Counted from the first letter of the stretch, positions 10,982 through 21,285 are shown. The stretch is 34,683 nt of DNA from Kalaharituber pfeilii (GCA_015179045.1 WHUZ01000197.1:1-34683); one strand, 5' to 3'. Numbers and translations: made by a program. Notes: a model not told the origin generated them from the sequence alone.

Positions 10982-11483
10982 TGTTAATATAAGCATTGCT
11001 GGGCTTGTGAGAGTGGCATTGAGGTAACTACAGTTCTACGAAGGCAGTAAAGCAGATAGTAAAAGGTTACACGAGAGCATTAAGTGAGAGTTCAACTTAG
11101 AATACTGCTAGTATCTTGATATCTTCTAGCTATCTATTCAGCCTATTTATATAGACTTCCCGGCTATTAAAATAATATAATAATAATATGATATATATAG
11201 ATAAGACTATATAGATAAGGAAATGTAGTAGAAACATACATTAGGAGTAGTAGTAGTAGTAACTAATATATATACATATATTAGTATTAATTGTTGAGCA
11301 ATGTACAGTACTGTTATATGACTTACTACTTAACATATACTTTATTAGCCACCTACTGGTCTATGGGCCTGAAGTGAATCTTTGTATTGCCTAGTGGTAA
11401 TCAGTCATATCTTTAGCATATGTTTTAGAATGATTTGGGTGGAGGTTTCGAGTATTTCCTATAAGCCTTACCTATACATAACA
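10982..11483 (-). repeat. 5' LTR of gypsy B
   Basis: 502 bp, with its minus-strand end TATTAACA next to the internal domain. The outside pentamer ATAAT is at 11484-11488. The first internal bases (minus strand, from 10981) are TTATACTACTATTACTAC. This is not a TGG-type primer-binding site but resembles the same position in gypsy A. Confidence 0.9.
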
Positions 11484-11511
11484 ATAATAAGACTCAATGC
11501 TTAATAGTAAT

Positions 11512-11610
11512 GTACTTTTATAGCATAATGGCAGTATACTTTAGAAGTACAATAGTACTATATTTTTGAAGTGCAATGGCAGCACAGCTTTATAGTGTAA
11601 TGGTAGCATA
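11512..11610 (-). repeat. 24-bp tandem repeat in the LINE 3' UTR (about 4 units)
   Basis: The plus-strand motif AATGGCA/AATAGTA recurs at 11527, 11551, 11575 and 11599, exactly 24 bp apart. LINE-1 has about two units of the same repeat at 19920-19965, so the copy number varies between LINE copies. Confidence 0.8.
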
Positions 11611-11628
11611 TATTTGATATATAGTTGC

Positions 11629-11673
11629 TATGACCCAATAATATAAGATAAAGTAGAATAAGCTGAATTTGAT
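11629..11673 (-). repeat. Isolated unit related to the 57-bp satellite of element H
   Basis: The minus strand reads GCCTATCAAATTCAGCTTAT and then TCTACTTTATCTTATATTATTG. It matches the plus strand at about 28069-28115 (ACCTATCAAATTTAGCATAT, then TCTATAGTATATTATACTATTG). It lies between the A-rich run and the 24-bp repeats of LINE-2 and has no counterpart in LINE-1. Confidence 0.6.
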
Positions 11674-11789
11674 AGGCTTTTTTTTTTGTATTATATAACT
11701 CCACTTATAGTACTTGGCTATGGTAAAGTCCCTGCTCATAGCTTGGAAACAGACTAAACTAACTTTCTATATTCATAGCTCCTATGCAT

Positions 11790-11843
11790 TAGTAAAAATA
11801 ATTTTTTCTGCCTAGGTGCATCAGGTGCACTGAGTACATAGGG
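11790..11843. repeat. Left terminal inverted repeat of element H
   Basis: The first 22 or so bases match the right end with one C/T change and one indel. After that the CTAGGTGCAT / TAAGTGTAAT and CACTGAGTACA / CACCCTGAGTGTA blocks remain recognisable. Confidence 0.8.
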
Positions 11844-11889
11844 TGCTATTAATATAAACTTATGCCTTTGGTACAGCTTTTTTAATATA

Positions 11890-12120
11890 TATATTGTAGG
11901 CATATGACCTCTATTGCTAGTAGTATAAATGTATTACTCTTTATACTCATATTGTAAGTGCACATTATCAATTTACTAGCAGTATAAGTACATGACTACT
12001 AATAGTTATATTGTGAGTACATGCTATCTATTTATAAGCAGTATAGGTACATAAGCATTAATACTAATATTATGAATATAGAATCTCTATTTGCTAGCAG
12101 TATAGGTATACTCCCAATTA
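11890..12120. repeat. 59-bp minisatellite near the left end of H (about 4 units)
   Basis: The core CTAGCAGTATA(A/G)GTA recurs at 11917, 11976, 12035 and 12094, each 59 bp apart. The rest of the unit contains TTATATTGTGAGTACATG and TATCTATTTA. The left and right sequence around it, to 12384, shows no coding signal. The frame open at 12021-12236 runs through it and is not a gene. Confidence 0.8.
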
Positions 12121-12389
12121 ACTTCAATATCTCAGGTATCAGCATGCTAACTATATATATGCTTAATCCTGTTAGAATAAGATACTCTACCTATGACAAG
12201 TTAGATATTATAACCATTACCTATAGTAGAATATAATGCTTGCATACTTATGCTTATTGTATTCTATACTTACTCATATATCCTAATATGCAATTATGCA
12301 GTAATTTATCAATTTATTAAATGATGACGAAAACTATATACAAATTCCTATGCCCACTATACCCACATCATTATCAAATTGGCCTGAAG

Positions 12390-13129
12390 TGTTACAGCTA
12401 AGGTGGAAACTTGCCTACTATTATGGCAAAGGGCAAAAGTTCCACTACTAATTAGCTGCCACAGCTAAAGGTGAAGACTTACCTACTAAGAGGATAATGC
12501 TGACCCTGTAATCGAATATAAGACTAATGCTGATTAACTGGACTGATCACCCATTCTGCTTAGCTGTTGATTCTCATATCATTTAGATAGGGCAGTACTA
12601 TGGAAGGGTATGTTATCTGAAATACAGCTTGATGCATACACTCGAGTTATAGAAGCTTTATTAATATACACATATGCATTAGTATATTCATTATCTTTGT
12701 TGTGTACTATTTTTGCATATTTTTGTTATGTATGCCTATTACTACGGATATTGGCATTGATAAGGAATCACTACATTGCCAGCTAATTATTCATTTATTG
12801 ACTTTTCATATATAGCTGCACTGAAGTCTATATAAGTACCAGCTGGTAATAGTATAGTTAGAAGAATCAAGATACAAGTAATGTTCTAAGTTTCTCTATA
12901 AACTCTGAACCTATCGTTCTATCATTACGTCTGTGAATTACTCCAGTCTACTACATACTTCCTGCTAAGTAGCTGCCCTTCTGGTCTGCTATATATACCT
13001 CCATAGCCATTCTGACCTGCCATATTCAAACTTCTGGGATGACGCTAGTACCACTATTTTCTCTACCATAGCCGTAATATCCGGTCTCTTCTAGCACCTA
13101 CCCAAGTCAAGCACCTCACGCTTGTAATA
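12390..13129 (+). repeat. 5' LTR of gypsy A copy 2
   Basis: Starts TGTTACAGCTAAGGTGG and ends TTGTAATA; 740 bp, the same length as 27265-28004 and 2841-3580. Preceded by TGAAG. The internal domain opens with TTATACTACTTCTTTTTC, which takes the place of a primer-binding site. Confidence 0.93.
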
Positions 13130-15580
13130 TTATACTACTTCTTTTTCACCTACTATTCCACCTCTACAATGTTAGTACTGGAAGACTCATTTGCTGCCTC
13201 CTCTTCCTCAAGGATCTCTCCTCGAAGATGTCACTAACCTTTGTGACGAGCAAGTATTTCAAGATAATATATCCACCCCTTCCTCTCAAAGCTAGCAAGA
13301 GCTGCAAAATATAATAACCTACATTACCTAGTTATAAACAAGTATGCATAGTTAAATATTGTAGCAGCTAGGATTCTAGCCAGCACTAACTCCACAACAA
13401 TAATAGCTAGTGTAGTCTCCTTAACCTACCCAGGTCTGAAAGGCTCTCCTCTAAAGCATTTCTTCCACTGGGTACTGATAGTATAGTTTCCTTCTGTAAC
13501 CTGCAAATGTTTCCTGACTCAAGTTAGCAAATTATATGGTACACTTAAACCTAATCTCAAAAGACTTCTTCTACTAAGTATTGATTATGCAAGTACTTCT
13601 CCTCCTTATACTCTACCTTACAGCTCTTATTGAGTATGAGACCCTATACTTCTTCGTTTTTCTTATAAGTCAAGCATTACTGTGAGATCTTTCTCTTCTC
13701 CTCCACCTCCTTGTTATTCCTATGAGTCAGTTATTGCCGTGAGGCCTCCTGCCTCCTCGTACCTCTCCTCTTAGCTCCCACTGAGCCCAAGATTTGACAC
13801 TTTCTCCTCCTCCTCTATCAGTTAATATTATGGAGCCTCCTCCACCTCCTGCGAAAATTCTCCCTTCTAGAAAAGTTTGATAGGGATGAAAAAGAGGTTG
13901 ACAATTTTTCTTTCTGGTCTAATGATGGATCAGGAGTTCACAAATTACTACCAATGACGAGACCTCTCACTTGAAAGGCCCTACTGTCACCTTTTTCTCT
14001 TAGAACCTCTTAGCGTTATATACCATAGCTCTTACCTACTATGTATGACCTTCCAGGACTCCTCAGCCATTGCTGAAGCTGCTTGAAAATATTTAGATGC
14101 ACAAGTAGTGAGGTAGAATGTAGGATTTCTTAATTGAAATTAATAAGTTCAATAATGTGGCAAAGAACCCAGACTCTGTCCTCATTTCCGATATCTTCGT
14201 CAGTATTTAGAAGATGTCTAGAATCTTCTAGTAGGTCATTTTGAGTATTGAAGTAACTAGAACCAATCAAGTTTCTATTACTGACACTCTGGAAAAGCTT
14301 GGAGATAAGTACTTCACTCTCTCTACCACTATAATAAACATCACCTCTATTAGTAGCAGCTCTATAATACAGCTACCTTCAGCTCTGAAGAACAAGAAGA
14401 GCGATAATATACCTGAAGAACTAATTCAGACAAAAAGGCAACTGATGCATCAGGTATAAGATCACATTATAGTATAAAAAGAAGTAATAGAAACCCAACC
14501 AAAGCTAAAGAAGGAAGACAAAGGGGAAGTAAAATGCTCTGGAGTTACGAATCTACTCTCTCGACTAGCTCAAAAAAGATGAAGACAGATTCTGACCACC
14601 TCATAGGCAATCGATGGAACTGAGAGAATCACTGAACTATTCAATATAGAGTGAATAGGGACTCTGCTTCATATATAAGACTCCCTATCATAATAACCTT
14701 CTTAGTTACAAAGTAAAATTCGAAATTGGGAAGACCGTTAGGGCTATTATGGACTGTGTAGCTTCTGCACTGATTGTTTCCTTAGCAGACTGGGTAAGGA
14801 GTTAAAGATGAGGTCATGAAGTAAGGCATGCAAATAATCAAACAAGATAATAGTTCTTCTATTATAAATACTTAGTTTTTGTTTTCATTTTCACTTTCAC
14901 TTTCATTTTCTCGCATCCTGGTTCCCGATTCTATTTCTTCCACTTGGGATTATATGCCTTTTATTGGCATTTTGAGAAAATCTAATAAGCCATTTGTTGA
15001 TTTTATTTTTGCCTTCTGTTCTAAACTCCTATCAGATATTTAAGGAATTTGTTTTCGAATTAGATGCTAAAGTTGTAAATATTGATGGATGCATCATTAA
15101 TTGAGTCTGAGTCAATGGCATTCTGGGAAAGTCTGATAAGTCTTTGCTAACTTTCTTTCGTCTTTTGTTTTGAACTCTCATCAAGAGAGCAAGGAATTTG
15201 TCTTCAAGTTTAAGTTTGAGCTAAAGTATAGCTATCGGTGAATATATTGTTAGATGTTTAATGGTTCTTGCACTCACATTGCATTATTCTTTTTGATAAT
15301 GCCCTTGAAGAGAGTGATATTGCATTAATTGATGCATGTGAGCACTACTACTTGTAACATATTAATGTCTTTTTCTGAGGAACAGGTATACTACTTACTT
15401 CCTCACTAAAGCTAGAATTATACAATCCTTTTTGAGAATTTATATGCAAAGCCTCCCTATAGTCCAGTGTACTTGGGAAGAAGATGAGGCTCTTTCAAGG
15501 CATATCATCGAACACCTACTAGCAGGCAAGATATGAAGGTCAAGGTCAAAAGCAGTTTTCACTAATTTTTTCGGAAGATA
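13130..15580 (+). pseudogene. Gypsy A copy 2 gag and protease region, decayed
   Basis: Frames are heavily broken. Recognisable by comparison with copy 1 is the stretch at 14241-14459 (DTLEKLGDKYFTLS, a Ser-rich segment, LKNKKSDNIPEELIQ). From about 14963 to 15250 two similar segments lie in tandem with a period of 151 bp (GGCATTTTGAGAAAATCTAA and GGCATTCTGGGAAAGTCTGA, each followed by a paired AAGGAATTTGT block). Copy 1 has the same duplication, so it belongs to the family. I could not find the protease D-[ST]-G motif. Confidence 0.6.
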
Positions 15581-15589
15581 GATAGGTCC

Positions 15590-16930
15590 CTCTAACTATG
15601 TGTTAATTATAAGGGTACTAAATGAACTCACTATTTCGAATAAACACCCTTTGTTCTTAATGTCAGTACTCCTCAAAAAGACTCAAAATGATAAATGGGT
15701 TACCAAACTCGATTTCAATAATGGCTACAACCCTATATGAAGTAAGTCAGATAATGAACAGTAGTTGTTAAATACAGCTATCAGCTTATTTAAAGTACCC
15801 AGTTATACCTCTCAGACTTATTAATATACCTGCCTCCTTTGAAGAGATGATGAATGAGATCCCCACTTGCTTCAGTAAGAGTTCTTTGGTACTGGGACTC
15901 TTAATCTATGAAGATAAGTCTGAACAAGACTATAAAACAACAGTGGAAAAGTGCTTACTAAGTTGAGCAAACATGGGCCTGCGATGCGAGTCTCATATGT
16001 ACGAAACTATGTTTCTTAGTCATTTTATTATTGGTCTTGAGATTAAGATGTACCCATTCAAACTCTCTACCATTCGTGACTAACTATAGCCAATTAAAGA
16101 AGGTACAAGCCTTTCTAGACTTTACAAACTACTGCTACCGATTAATCCTCAACTACTATAGCTGACTTATTTTACTCTATAACAACCCGATCACTTACAA
16201 GCCTTGAACGGAGACATATCCTTTATTTGAGGGGGGCAGAGTAGCAAACTGCTTTTGTAGAACACTAAGACAAATTTATCAGTGCCCTTATACTGCAACA
16301 GTTCGATCGATCCCTGTCGACGATTATGAAACTGACTGCTCAGACCAGGTACTTGCTAACATTTTGACCTTAAGAATGATATTACTACCCTTCACTCTTA
16401 AAGTATCACTCTCAAATACTGACCCCTACTAAATGAAACTACTCTATTCATAATAATGAAGTCTTAGCAATCCTTGATTGCACAAATAGAGGATAGAGCT
16501 ATTGAGAATTAAGTTCACCATCTTTACTATCTACTATATACTATACACTTTACCACCAAAAAATACTTCAATAACCAGCAATCCAACTGAAGCCAGAAAC
16601 CTTACGAATTTGATTACAGTAAAGTAGATACTCCCTCTTGATGAACTGATAAAGTGGAAGACATATGGACTAATATTCCTGAGGTCAATAGTGATAAATA
16701 GGTGAGGAACAATAATGAGTCTAATATAGTAACTGACTAGTATTAACTGGAAGTGATAATGATAATATCATAACAGTAATATGGCTCAACACTGGGGTAT
16801 GCATCGAATACAAAAACTCCTTTCTTGGAACTTCTACTAGGATGGCTGAAAAGACTTATGCCAACATCTACTAGTAGAAACCTTAGAGGACTCATCAGCA
16901 ATAACAAAAATGCGTCCTAATATGTGGGTG
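15590..16930 (+). pseudogene. Gypsy A copy 2 reverse transcriptase and RNase H, decayed
   Basis: Across shifting frames: KLDFNNGYNPI (about 15708), IPASFEEMMNEI (about 15830), a damaged YLDD box, then LLIYEDKSEQDY (about 15900), KVQAFLDFTNYCYR (about 16100), ETDCSDQVLANILT and, in RNase H, YTLYHQK at about 16545. These are the RT thumb and connection signatures and RNase H landmarks of gypsy pol. At the active site the DNA reads TAC.TGGAC.TC then TTAATCTATGAAGA, about 4 bases short of a Y-L-D-D-I-L-I-Y coding run. Copy 1 has the same gap. Gypsy sequence is lost somewhere after about 16920. Confidence 0.8.
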
Positions 16931-16949
16931 TAGTGTCATAACAATTAGA

Positions 16950-17179
16950 TATATCTCATACATTAGTATGTGCCAATATCTCATGAATTATCTCTAGCAT
17001 CCCAATGCCTCATAGATTATCTCTGGCATCCTAATACTTTATGAATTATCTCTAGTATTGTAACATATATATACTTTCGCACTCTATCATAGTACTAGAT
17101 ACTTAGCTTTATATATTGGGATATCTGGTAATTGACAGATAACTTCTTAAAAGCTCCTGACCCATACCTTACTCTATAG
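16950..17179. repeat. 29-bp tandem repeat and unassigned DNA before LINE-1
   Basis: ATGAATTATCTCTAGCATCC-like units start at 16983, 17012 and 17041, exactly 29 bp apart. The sequence begins about TGTGGGTGTAGTGTCATAAC near 16925 and passes into purine-rich LINE-1 at about 17180. It may be the left edge of region X, with LINE-1 inserted close to that edge. No coding signal. Confidence 0.6.
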
Positions 17180-17209
17180 TTCATAAGAATAATAAGGAGG
17201 TAGAAGGCA

Positions 17210-19650
17210 GTAGTAAAAAGGAGGAAGTAGAAGATCTGGAAAGAGAAAAAGAAGTAGTGGAGGGAGTTTATCGAAGAGGAAGGGTATAGTAACCTGTGAA
17301 GGGTAGTGAGGGTAGTAAAGGACTTTTTTGGAGGAACGGAGAGGATGGGAAAGTTGAAAGATAAGGAGAGGAGGGAGTTAGAGGGAGATGGAGAGAAGGT
17401 AAGAATACTGGTGGAGAGAAATTTTGCATGAAGAGAAGAGGCAGAGGCAGAGGCAGGGGAGGAGGAGGCAGGAGAGAAGGATGTAGGGGAGAAGGAGATG
17501 AAGAAGGTGAAGGTGAAGGGGAAAGCAGAGAGAGAGGAGGACAAGAGGGAGAGGGAGAAGTTGGAAGAAGAAGTGAGGGCTGAATTGCAGAACACTCAAA
17601 ACAATTTGGCACTGGGACCTGATGGAATCAGATACTGATTGATCAAAGCTACCCTAAAGAGTCCCATAGGAGATAAGTTAGTAAGAGAAATCGCCAAAAA
17701 CTGGATCCGGAACAGGACCTTGGCAGAGTAGAAAGAGATGAGAGTTATTATAATACCGAAGCTGGGAAAGAACATTAAGACAGTGAAAGCATAGAGGCCA
17801 ATCAACCTAATTAATTATATTAGAAAGATCAGGAAGAAAGTTATACCCAGCAGAGTACAAAAAGAAGACCAACTCTTCTATAGGCTTCAGCTGAGAGGAT
17901 GCAAGAGGAGGAATGCGATTCAGGTAATAGCGAGAGCAGTGACAAAGGTGCAGAGGTGCCTGCACAGAAGGGGGAAAGTAGCATGTATGAGAGTAGAGAT
18001 GGAAAGTTTAACATCATGAGGAAGGAGGTAGTCTTGGGAAGGATTGAGGAGAGAGGGAGCAAGGGGGTGAGAAAGAAGTGGAGGTGGCTGGAGGAGTTTA
18101 TAGGAGGTAAAGAGTTTGGAGTGTGATAGGATGGCGAGGAGAAAGGAAAGAGTAGGTCAAATGTGAGAGTTTTAAAAGAGTTACTACTATTACTAGTCAT
18201 CCTCCTAATCTTCATAGCTCCCACTATTGAGAAGCTGAAGAGAAGGCTAAGGAAGGTAACGATAGGGGTGGAGGTAGAAGTACTATCATATGTTGATAAC
18301 CTAGTAGCAACAATCCTAGACTGGCATGGGTACTGGGATATAGGGCAGCTCAGGAAGAAAGTAAAGGTAACAATGGCATAGGTGGTGGAAGAAGATCAGA
18401 TTCTATTAGAGGAGTCAAAGTGGGAGATGTTATCATAGAGCTAGCAGCAGACATACACAGGAATAATAAGGGCAGTAATGATATAGAGGAGTGAGATCAG
18501 GTAGAGAGGTCAGAAGAAGTGGAAGAAGAAAATAGAGCAATTACAACTGCAAGTTTTAAAGAGAGCAGCTGAAGGGGAGAGAGGTGCCAGGGTGGAAGGA
18601 GTAAATGCGGTTTGTGGAATGGAAGATATGGAAATAGTTCTAGATAATGCGCAAGCAAAAGTAAGATGGAGGCGCCATCAGAGCTAGTGGAGCTTTACAG
18701 GAGCGACTTCAGAGGGCGTAAGGAGAGAGAAGAGGAGGCAAGAAACTAGAGAGACTGAGAGGTATAGTAGGTACTGGGGGAGAAAGATAAGTATAAAATA
18801 GTGTTGAACTGCTGGCAGGGCTAGTGGATACATTTCTCAGAAGAAGGGGAGGAGATTTTATAGGGAGTAGGATATGAGATGGTAGAGGTAGAGACTGCAG
18901 AGAGGCTAGGCAGGAAGAAGGAGGGCCGAGAGGAATAGGAGACCTCGATTGAGGAGGCTGGAAGAGTGAGAGCCATCTTCTTTTCAGATGGCAGTAAAAT
19001 CAAGGATAGTAAGGTAAGAGCAGGTATGTGGGGGAGGTTGGCAGCGGTGGTGGAGGTGGTAGGAAGAACAGTGACAGTTTTTGACGAGGAGGTAAGGGGT
19101 GAGAGAAGAGTACTGGAGAGTGTACTAGAGAAGGTCCAATCTTGATCTGTCTGGATTCAGAAGCTACTGTCATGGCAATTCAGAAGATGAGTAGAGAGAG
19201 AAAGAGAAAGATAAAGGATTTGAGAAGAGTGATGAATATAGTGGTGAGAAGAAAGAGGAAGGAGAGGATTGCGAAACTGTGGTGGATAAAAGCTCACATC
19301 AGAATAGAAGGCAATGAGAAGATAGATAAGTAGGTGAAGAAGGAGACAGTGATGTAGAGAAAAGAGGTGGCCACCAGAAGTGGGGTGTACCAGAGGATAA
19401 AGGCATAGAGGAAGGAGAAGAAAGAAATAGAGGGCTTTAGAGGAAGAAAGGTCATAGAGTAGAATAAGGTAGTGGCATTAAACTTCACTGCATTGTAACT
19501 AGAGTGAGGAAGGTGTGCTAGGTAGTTGAAGAAGTTAGGGGTAGTGGAATCAGATAGGTGCAGGTGTAGGGAGGTGCAAATAGGAGAGCATCTCGCTTTC
19601 AAATGCAGAAGTCAGGAGAACTACCTACAAGGTTTTGAGAGGTGGAGTGA
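17210..19650 (+). pseudogene. LINE-1 ORF2 (reverse transcriptase, RNase H, zinc knuckle), decayed
   Basis: The RT begins at about 17583 with LQNTQNNLALGPDGI, then RVIIIPKLGKN, RPINLINYI and LQLRGCKRRNAIQVIARAVT. Near 18163 RVLKELLLLLVILLIFIAP follows in the place of the usual 'VPQGSPLSPVLF' motif. The catalytic box is SYVDN at 18286-18300, so YVDD has lost its second Asp by a G-to-A change (GAC to AAC). RNase H shows FFSDGSK (Asp codon 18987-18989), CLDSEATVMAIQKM (about 19145) and KLWWIKAHIRIEGNEKIDK (about 19278). The CCHC knuckle CRCREVQIGEHLAFKC is at 19559-19606. Frameshifts and TAG stops separate these pieces. Confidence 0.85.
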
Positions 19651-19970
19651 TATGGGGAAGAATTGAAAAAGAAAGATAGAGAATAGAAAGAAGTATGACA
19701 TTTTAGAGAATTTTTTTACTAGAGTCAAGTTCTAAAAGGTAGGAGAATGCAAGGTCAAGTTCTAGAAGCTAGGAGAGTAAGAGCAATGGCACATAGGGGC
19801 TATATATGTAGAGAGTTAGTTTAGCCTGTTTCCGGGCTATGAGAGCTTGCCTAGAGTCCCTGCTATAGCCAAGTGCTACAAGCAGTATTATATGATTCAA
19901 AAAAAGAAAAAAAAATTATGCTTCCAAAGTGTACTTGTACTCTAAAAGTATGTTGCCATTGTGTCTCATC

Positions 19971-20017
19971 ATGCTAAGAAACTATGAAGTGACTATAGCT
20001 CCATAGTTTCTTGGCAT
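19971..20017 (+). other. 47-bp palindrome at the 3' end of LINE-1
   Basis: The arms ATGCTAAGAAACTATG and CATAGTTTCTTGGCAT form 16 pairs including one G-U, with a 15-base loop. It is the same length and position as the palindrome at 4934-4980 of LINE-2. Its likely role is recognition of the LINE RNA 3' end by its reverse transcriptase, an inference from other LINEs whose 3' stem-loop serves this purpose. Confidence 0.8.
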
Positions 20018-20109
20018 AAGTGCTATAAAAAAATTTATAATAGTAATGATATAGTAATGTAGTCTTCTACGGTTTACAATGTAAGATAACTAACCTGTTA
20101 TGTTAGATA

Positions 20110-20365
20110 CTATACCTAATGACCGTTGACTTAATGCTATCAGATCCTTTAAAATGCTACATGATGCCTGATTTATTCTCTGAACTAATTATATTTTATC
20201 TACTTAATATATGTCCTGCCACTTGATACTATTAGATTCTTTAAAATACTACATGATACATAATTCATTGTTCAAACTAATTACATTTCATCTCCCTAAT
20301 ATATGTCCTGTCAAGTAGCCAAATCTATCTGATTCTTTATATACTACTGTAAGTCCAGCTCTATT
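20110..20365. repeat. 92-bp tandem repeat (about 2.5 units)
   Basis: AGATCCTTTAAAATGCTACA at 20142, AGATTCTTTAAAATACTACA at 20234 and TGATTCTTTATATACTACTG at 20330 mark successive units. Between them TAATATATGTCCTG also recurs. It lies just after LINE-1 in region X; no coding signal. Confidence 0.75.
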
Positions 20366-20452
20366 TAGATTAGATGAGCTATTCCAAAGATACTGCGAAT
20401 AGGTATCACTCACTTATTTACTGATATTAGTATATGGACTTTAGGTATACCT

Positions 20453-20699
20453 TTAGGACCTTCGTACCTCCCTTTTCCAACACATTGAAGGAACTCTGGC
20501 TTTGTATTCAGAAGAAAAAGGAAGTGTCCTTTCATAAATCTCAACAAAAGAGGAAGTCAAAGTCCGACTTGCAGTGTCAGAGGATGCATTCCCCAAGTTA
20601 TTCTCCTTATCGGTAGGAGAGAGATTATTGAAATAAATTTCTTCAAAATCTGAGCCATCATCCATAGAGGTTTCAGGATTGTAGAGTTCAAAGTCAGAA
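20453..20699 (-). CDS. Short open frame in a less mutated island (unknown, possibly a gene fragment)
   Basis: An open frame on the minus strand reads about 80 residues, with YSDFELYNPETS before a Met at 20665, then MDDGSDFEEIYFNNLSP, TDKENNLGNASSDTASR and a basic tail ending CWKREVRRS. It is acidic and Ser/Asn-rich in the first half and basic at the end, and I recognise no family. Unlike nearly everything else here it keeps many CA and TG dinucleotides and has no internal TAG. It could be a fragment captured recently or spared by RIP. No promoter, intron or neighbouring exon is evident, so a functional gene is doubtful. Confidence 0.3.
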
Positions 20700-20988
20700 T
20701 AGACTAAATGAATTTGTTGAATTATGTATTATTCTGTTTTCAACCTTCCCATCCCTTTTCTGGAGTTTGGAATTTTTTTATGAACTTAGGATGTTGAAAT
20801 ACTATCCCTTGTGTATAAAGACATTTGTTTACTCAGATGTGGGTTTCTATCTATATTCAGAATGTTTCTTGCACAAGTGTTCTATATAAGTACTAGCATG
20901 GCTATAAAGCTTGAAACAATATACACAACAGGTTTTAGTAGTATTCATTTCTAGATAAGGAGTTCAGTCAAGAGGGCTATAATGGAAG

Positions 20989-21025
20989 GTGAAAGACCCA
21001 TACTATCGGATAGTAGATCTTTCAC
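20989..21025. other. Imperfect 37-bp palindrome
   Basis: GTGAAAGA...TACTATC faces GGATAGTA..TCTTTCAC. It lies just outside the tail end of the SINE-like element. It could be a small transcription terminator-like hairpin or a relic of an insertion; nothing decides this. Confidence 0.45.
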
Positions 21026-21106
21026 GTCAGTTGTAGAATTTGTATGCCAAGTGCTTCATAAGAGTGTAGGTTAAAGTTTCTAAAAGATTGAAATAGAAAG
21101 CTGTGG

Positions 21107-21285
21107 TCTTTTTTTTTTTTTAGAAAAATTAAACATAAGAAATTAGTAGAAAATCTATTCTCGTACTTGGACTCCCTGGCCTGAGCTTTAAAAAGGCAGT
21201 ACATAATTATCAGGCAATCTTTGCCAAGATTAGAACCTGAGATGGTGCCTAAACTACCTGACCATAGTCCCAAAATTAGTATATA
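21107..21285 (-). mobile_element. Probable tRNA-derived SINE
   Basis: On the minus strand the sequence begins GGGACTATGGTCAGGTAG, which holds an A-box-like TGGTCAGGTAG, then GGCACCATCTCAGG and a B-box-like GGTTCTAATCT. The B box sits in a 5-bp T-arm-like stem (TCAGG / CTTGG). About 100 bp of unrelated body follows, ending in an A13 run (21108-21120 as T on the plus strand). An RNA polymerase III-like head plus an A tail and a length near 175 bp fit a SINE. The A-to-B distance is short for a tRNA, so part of the tRNA-like head is missing. No target duplication is clear. Confidence 0.45.

Larger units (their letters stand above)
4984..11483 (-). mobile_element. Ty3/gypsy family B: complete but decayed chromovirus
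   Basis: A 6.5-kb LTR retrotransposon in minus orientation. The two LTRs (4984-5486 and 10982-11483) flank gag, protease, reverse transcriptase, RNase H, integrase and a C-terminal chromodomain, in that order. The flanking pentamers are ATGAT (4979-4983) and ATAAT (11484-11488), a target duplication with one G-to-A change. A purine-rich tract precedes the 3' LTR. The coding frame is mostly preserved but has many TAG stops and at least one frameshift, and the protease active site is destroyed. It is inserted in the 3' UTR of LINE-2: the bases left and right of it rejoin to match LINE-1. Confidence 0.93.
11489..11789 (-). mobile_element. LINE-2, 3' UTR segment between gypsy B and element H
   Basis: On the minus strand 11789-11676 aligns with LINE-1 19789-19915: CATAGGAGCTATG, AGTTAGTTTAGTCTGTTTCC, CTATGAG, TAGCCAAGTACTATAAG, then an A-rich run. 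It continues through one 57-bp-satellite-like unit and four 24-bp repeats to the gypsy B insertion. Its upstream continuation is at 33119 on the far side of H, and its downstream continuation is at 4983. Confidence 0.85.
17180..20033 (+). mobile_element. LINE-1: 5'-truncated Tad-type non-LTR retrotransposon
   Basis: A purine-rich plus strand, an ORF2 remnant (RT then RNase H then a CCHC knuckle) and a structured 3' UTR. The RT-RNase H order and the C-terminal knuckle are typical of Tad-clade LINEs of ascomycetes. No endonuclease domain or ORF1 is seen, so the 5' part was lost at insertion or lies in unrecognised sequence; the 5' boundary is approximate. The 3' UTR carries an A-rich run (about 19896-19917), about two 24-bp repeats and a 47-bp palindrome, and ends AGTGCTATA plus A7 near 20033. 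LINE-2 is the second copy in the window. Confidence 0.85.

Noticed and set aside
16925..17179. Possible LTR beginning TGTGGGTGTAGTG or TGTCATAAC
   Set aside because: No second copy of this sequence was found in the window and no matching end or target duplication could be placed.
17095..17612. Long minus-strand open frames (166 and 114 codons, Ser/Pro/Leu-rich)
   Set aside because: They are the antisense of the purine-rich LINE-1 ORF2, which reads RT motifs on the plus strand. Pyrimidine-rich DNA rarely contains stops.
17841..18224. 127-codon minus-strand open frame
   Set aside because: Antisense of the LINE-1 RT domain (the plus strand carries the RT core and SYVDN box).
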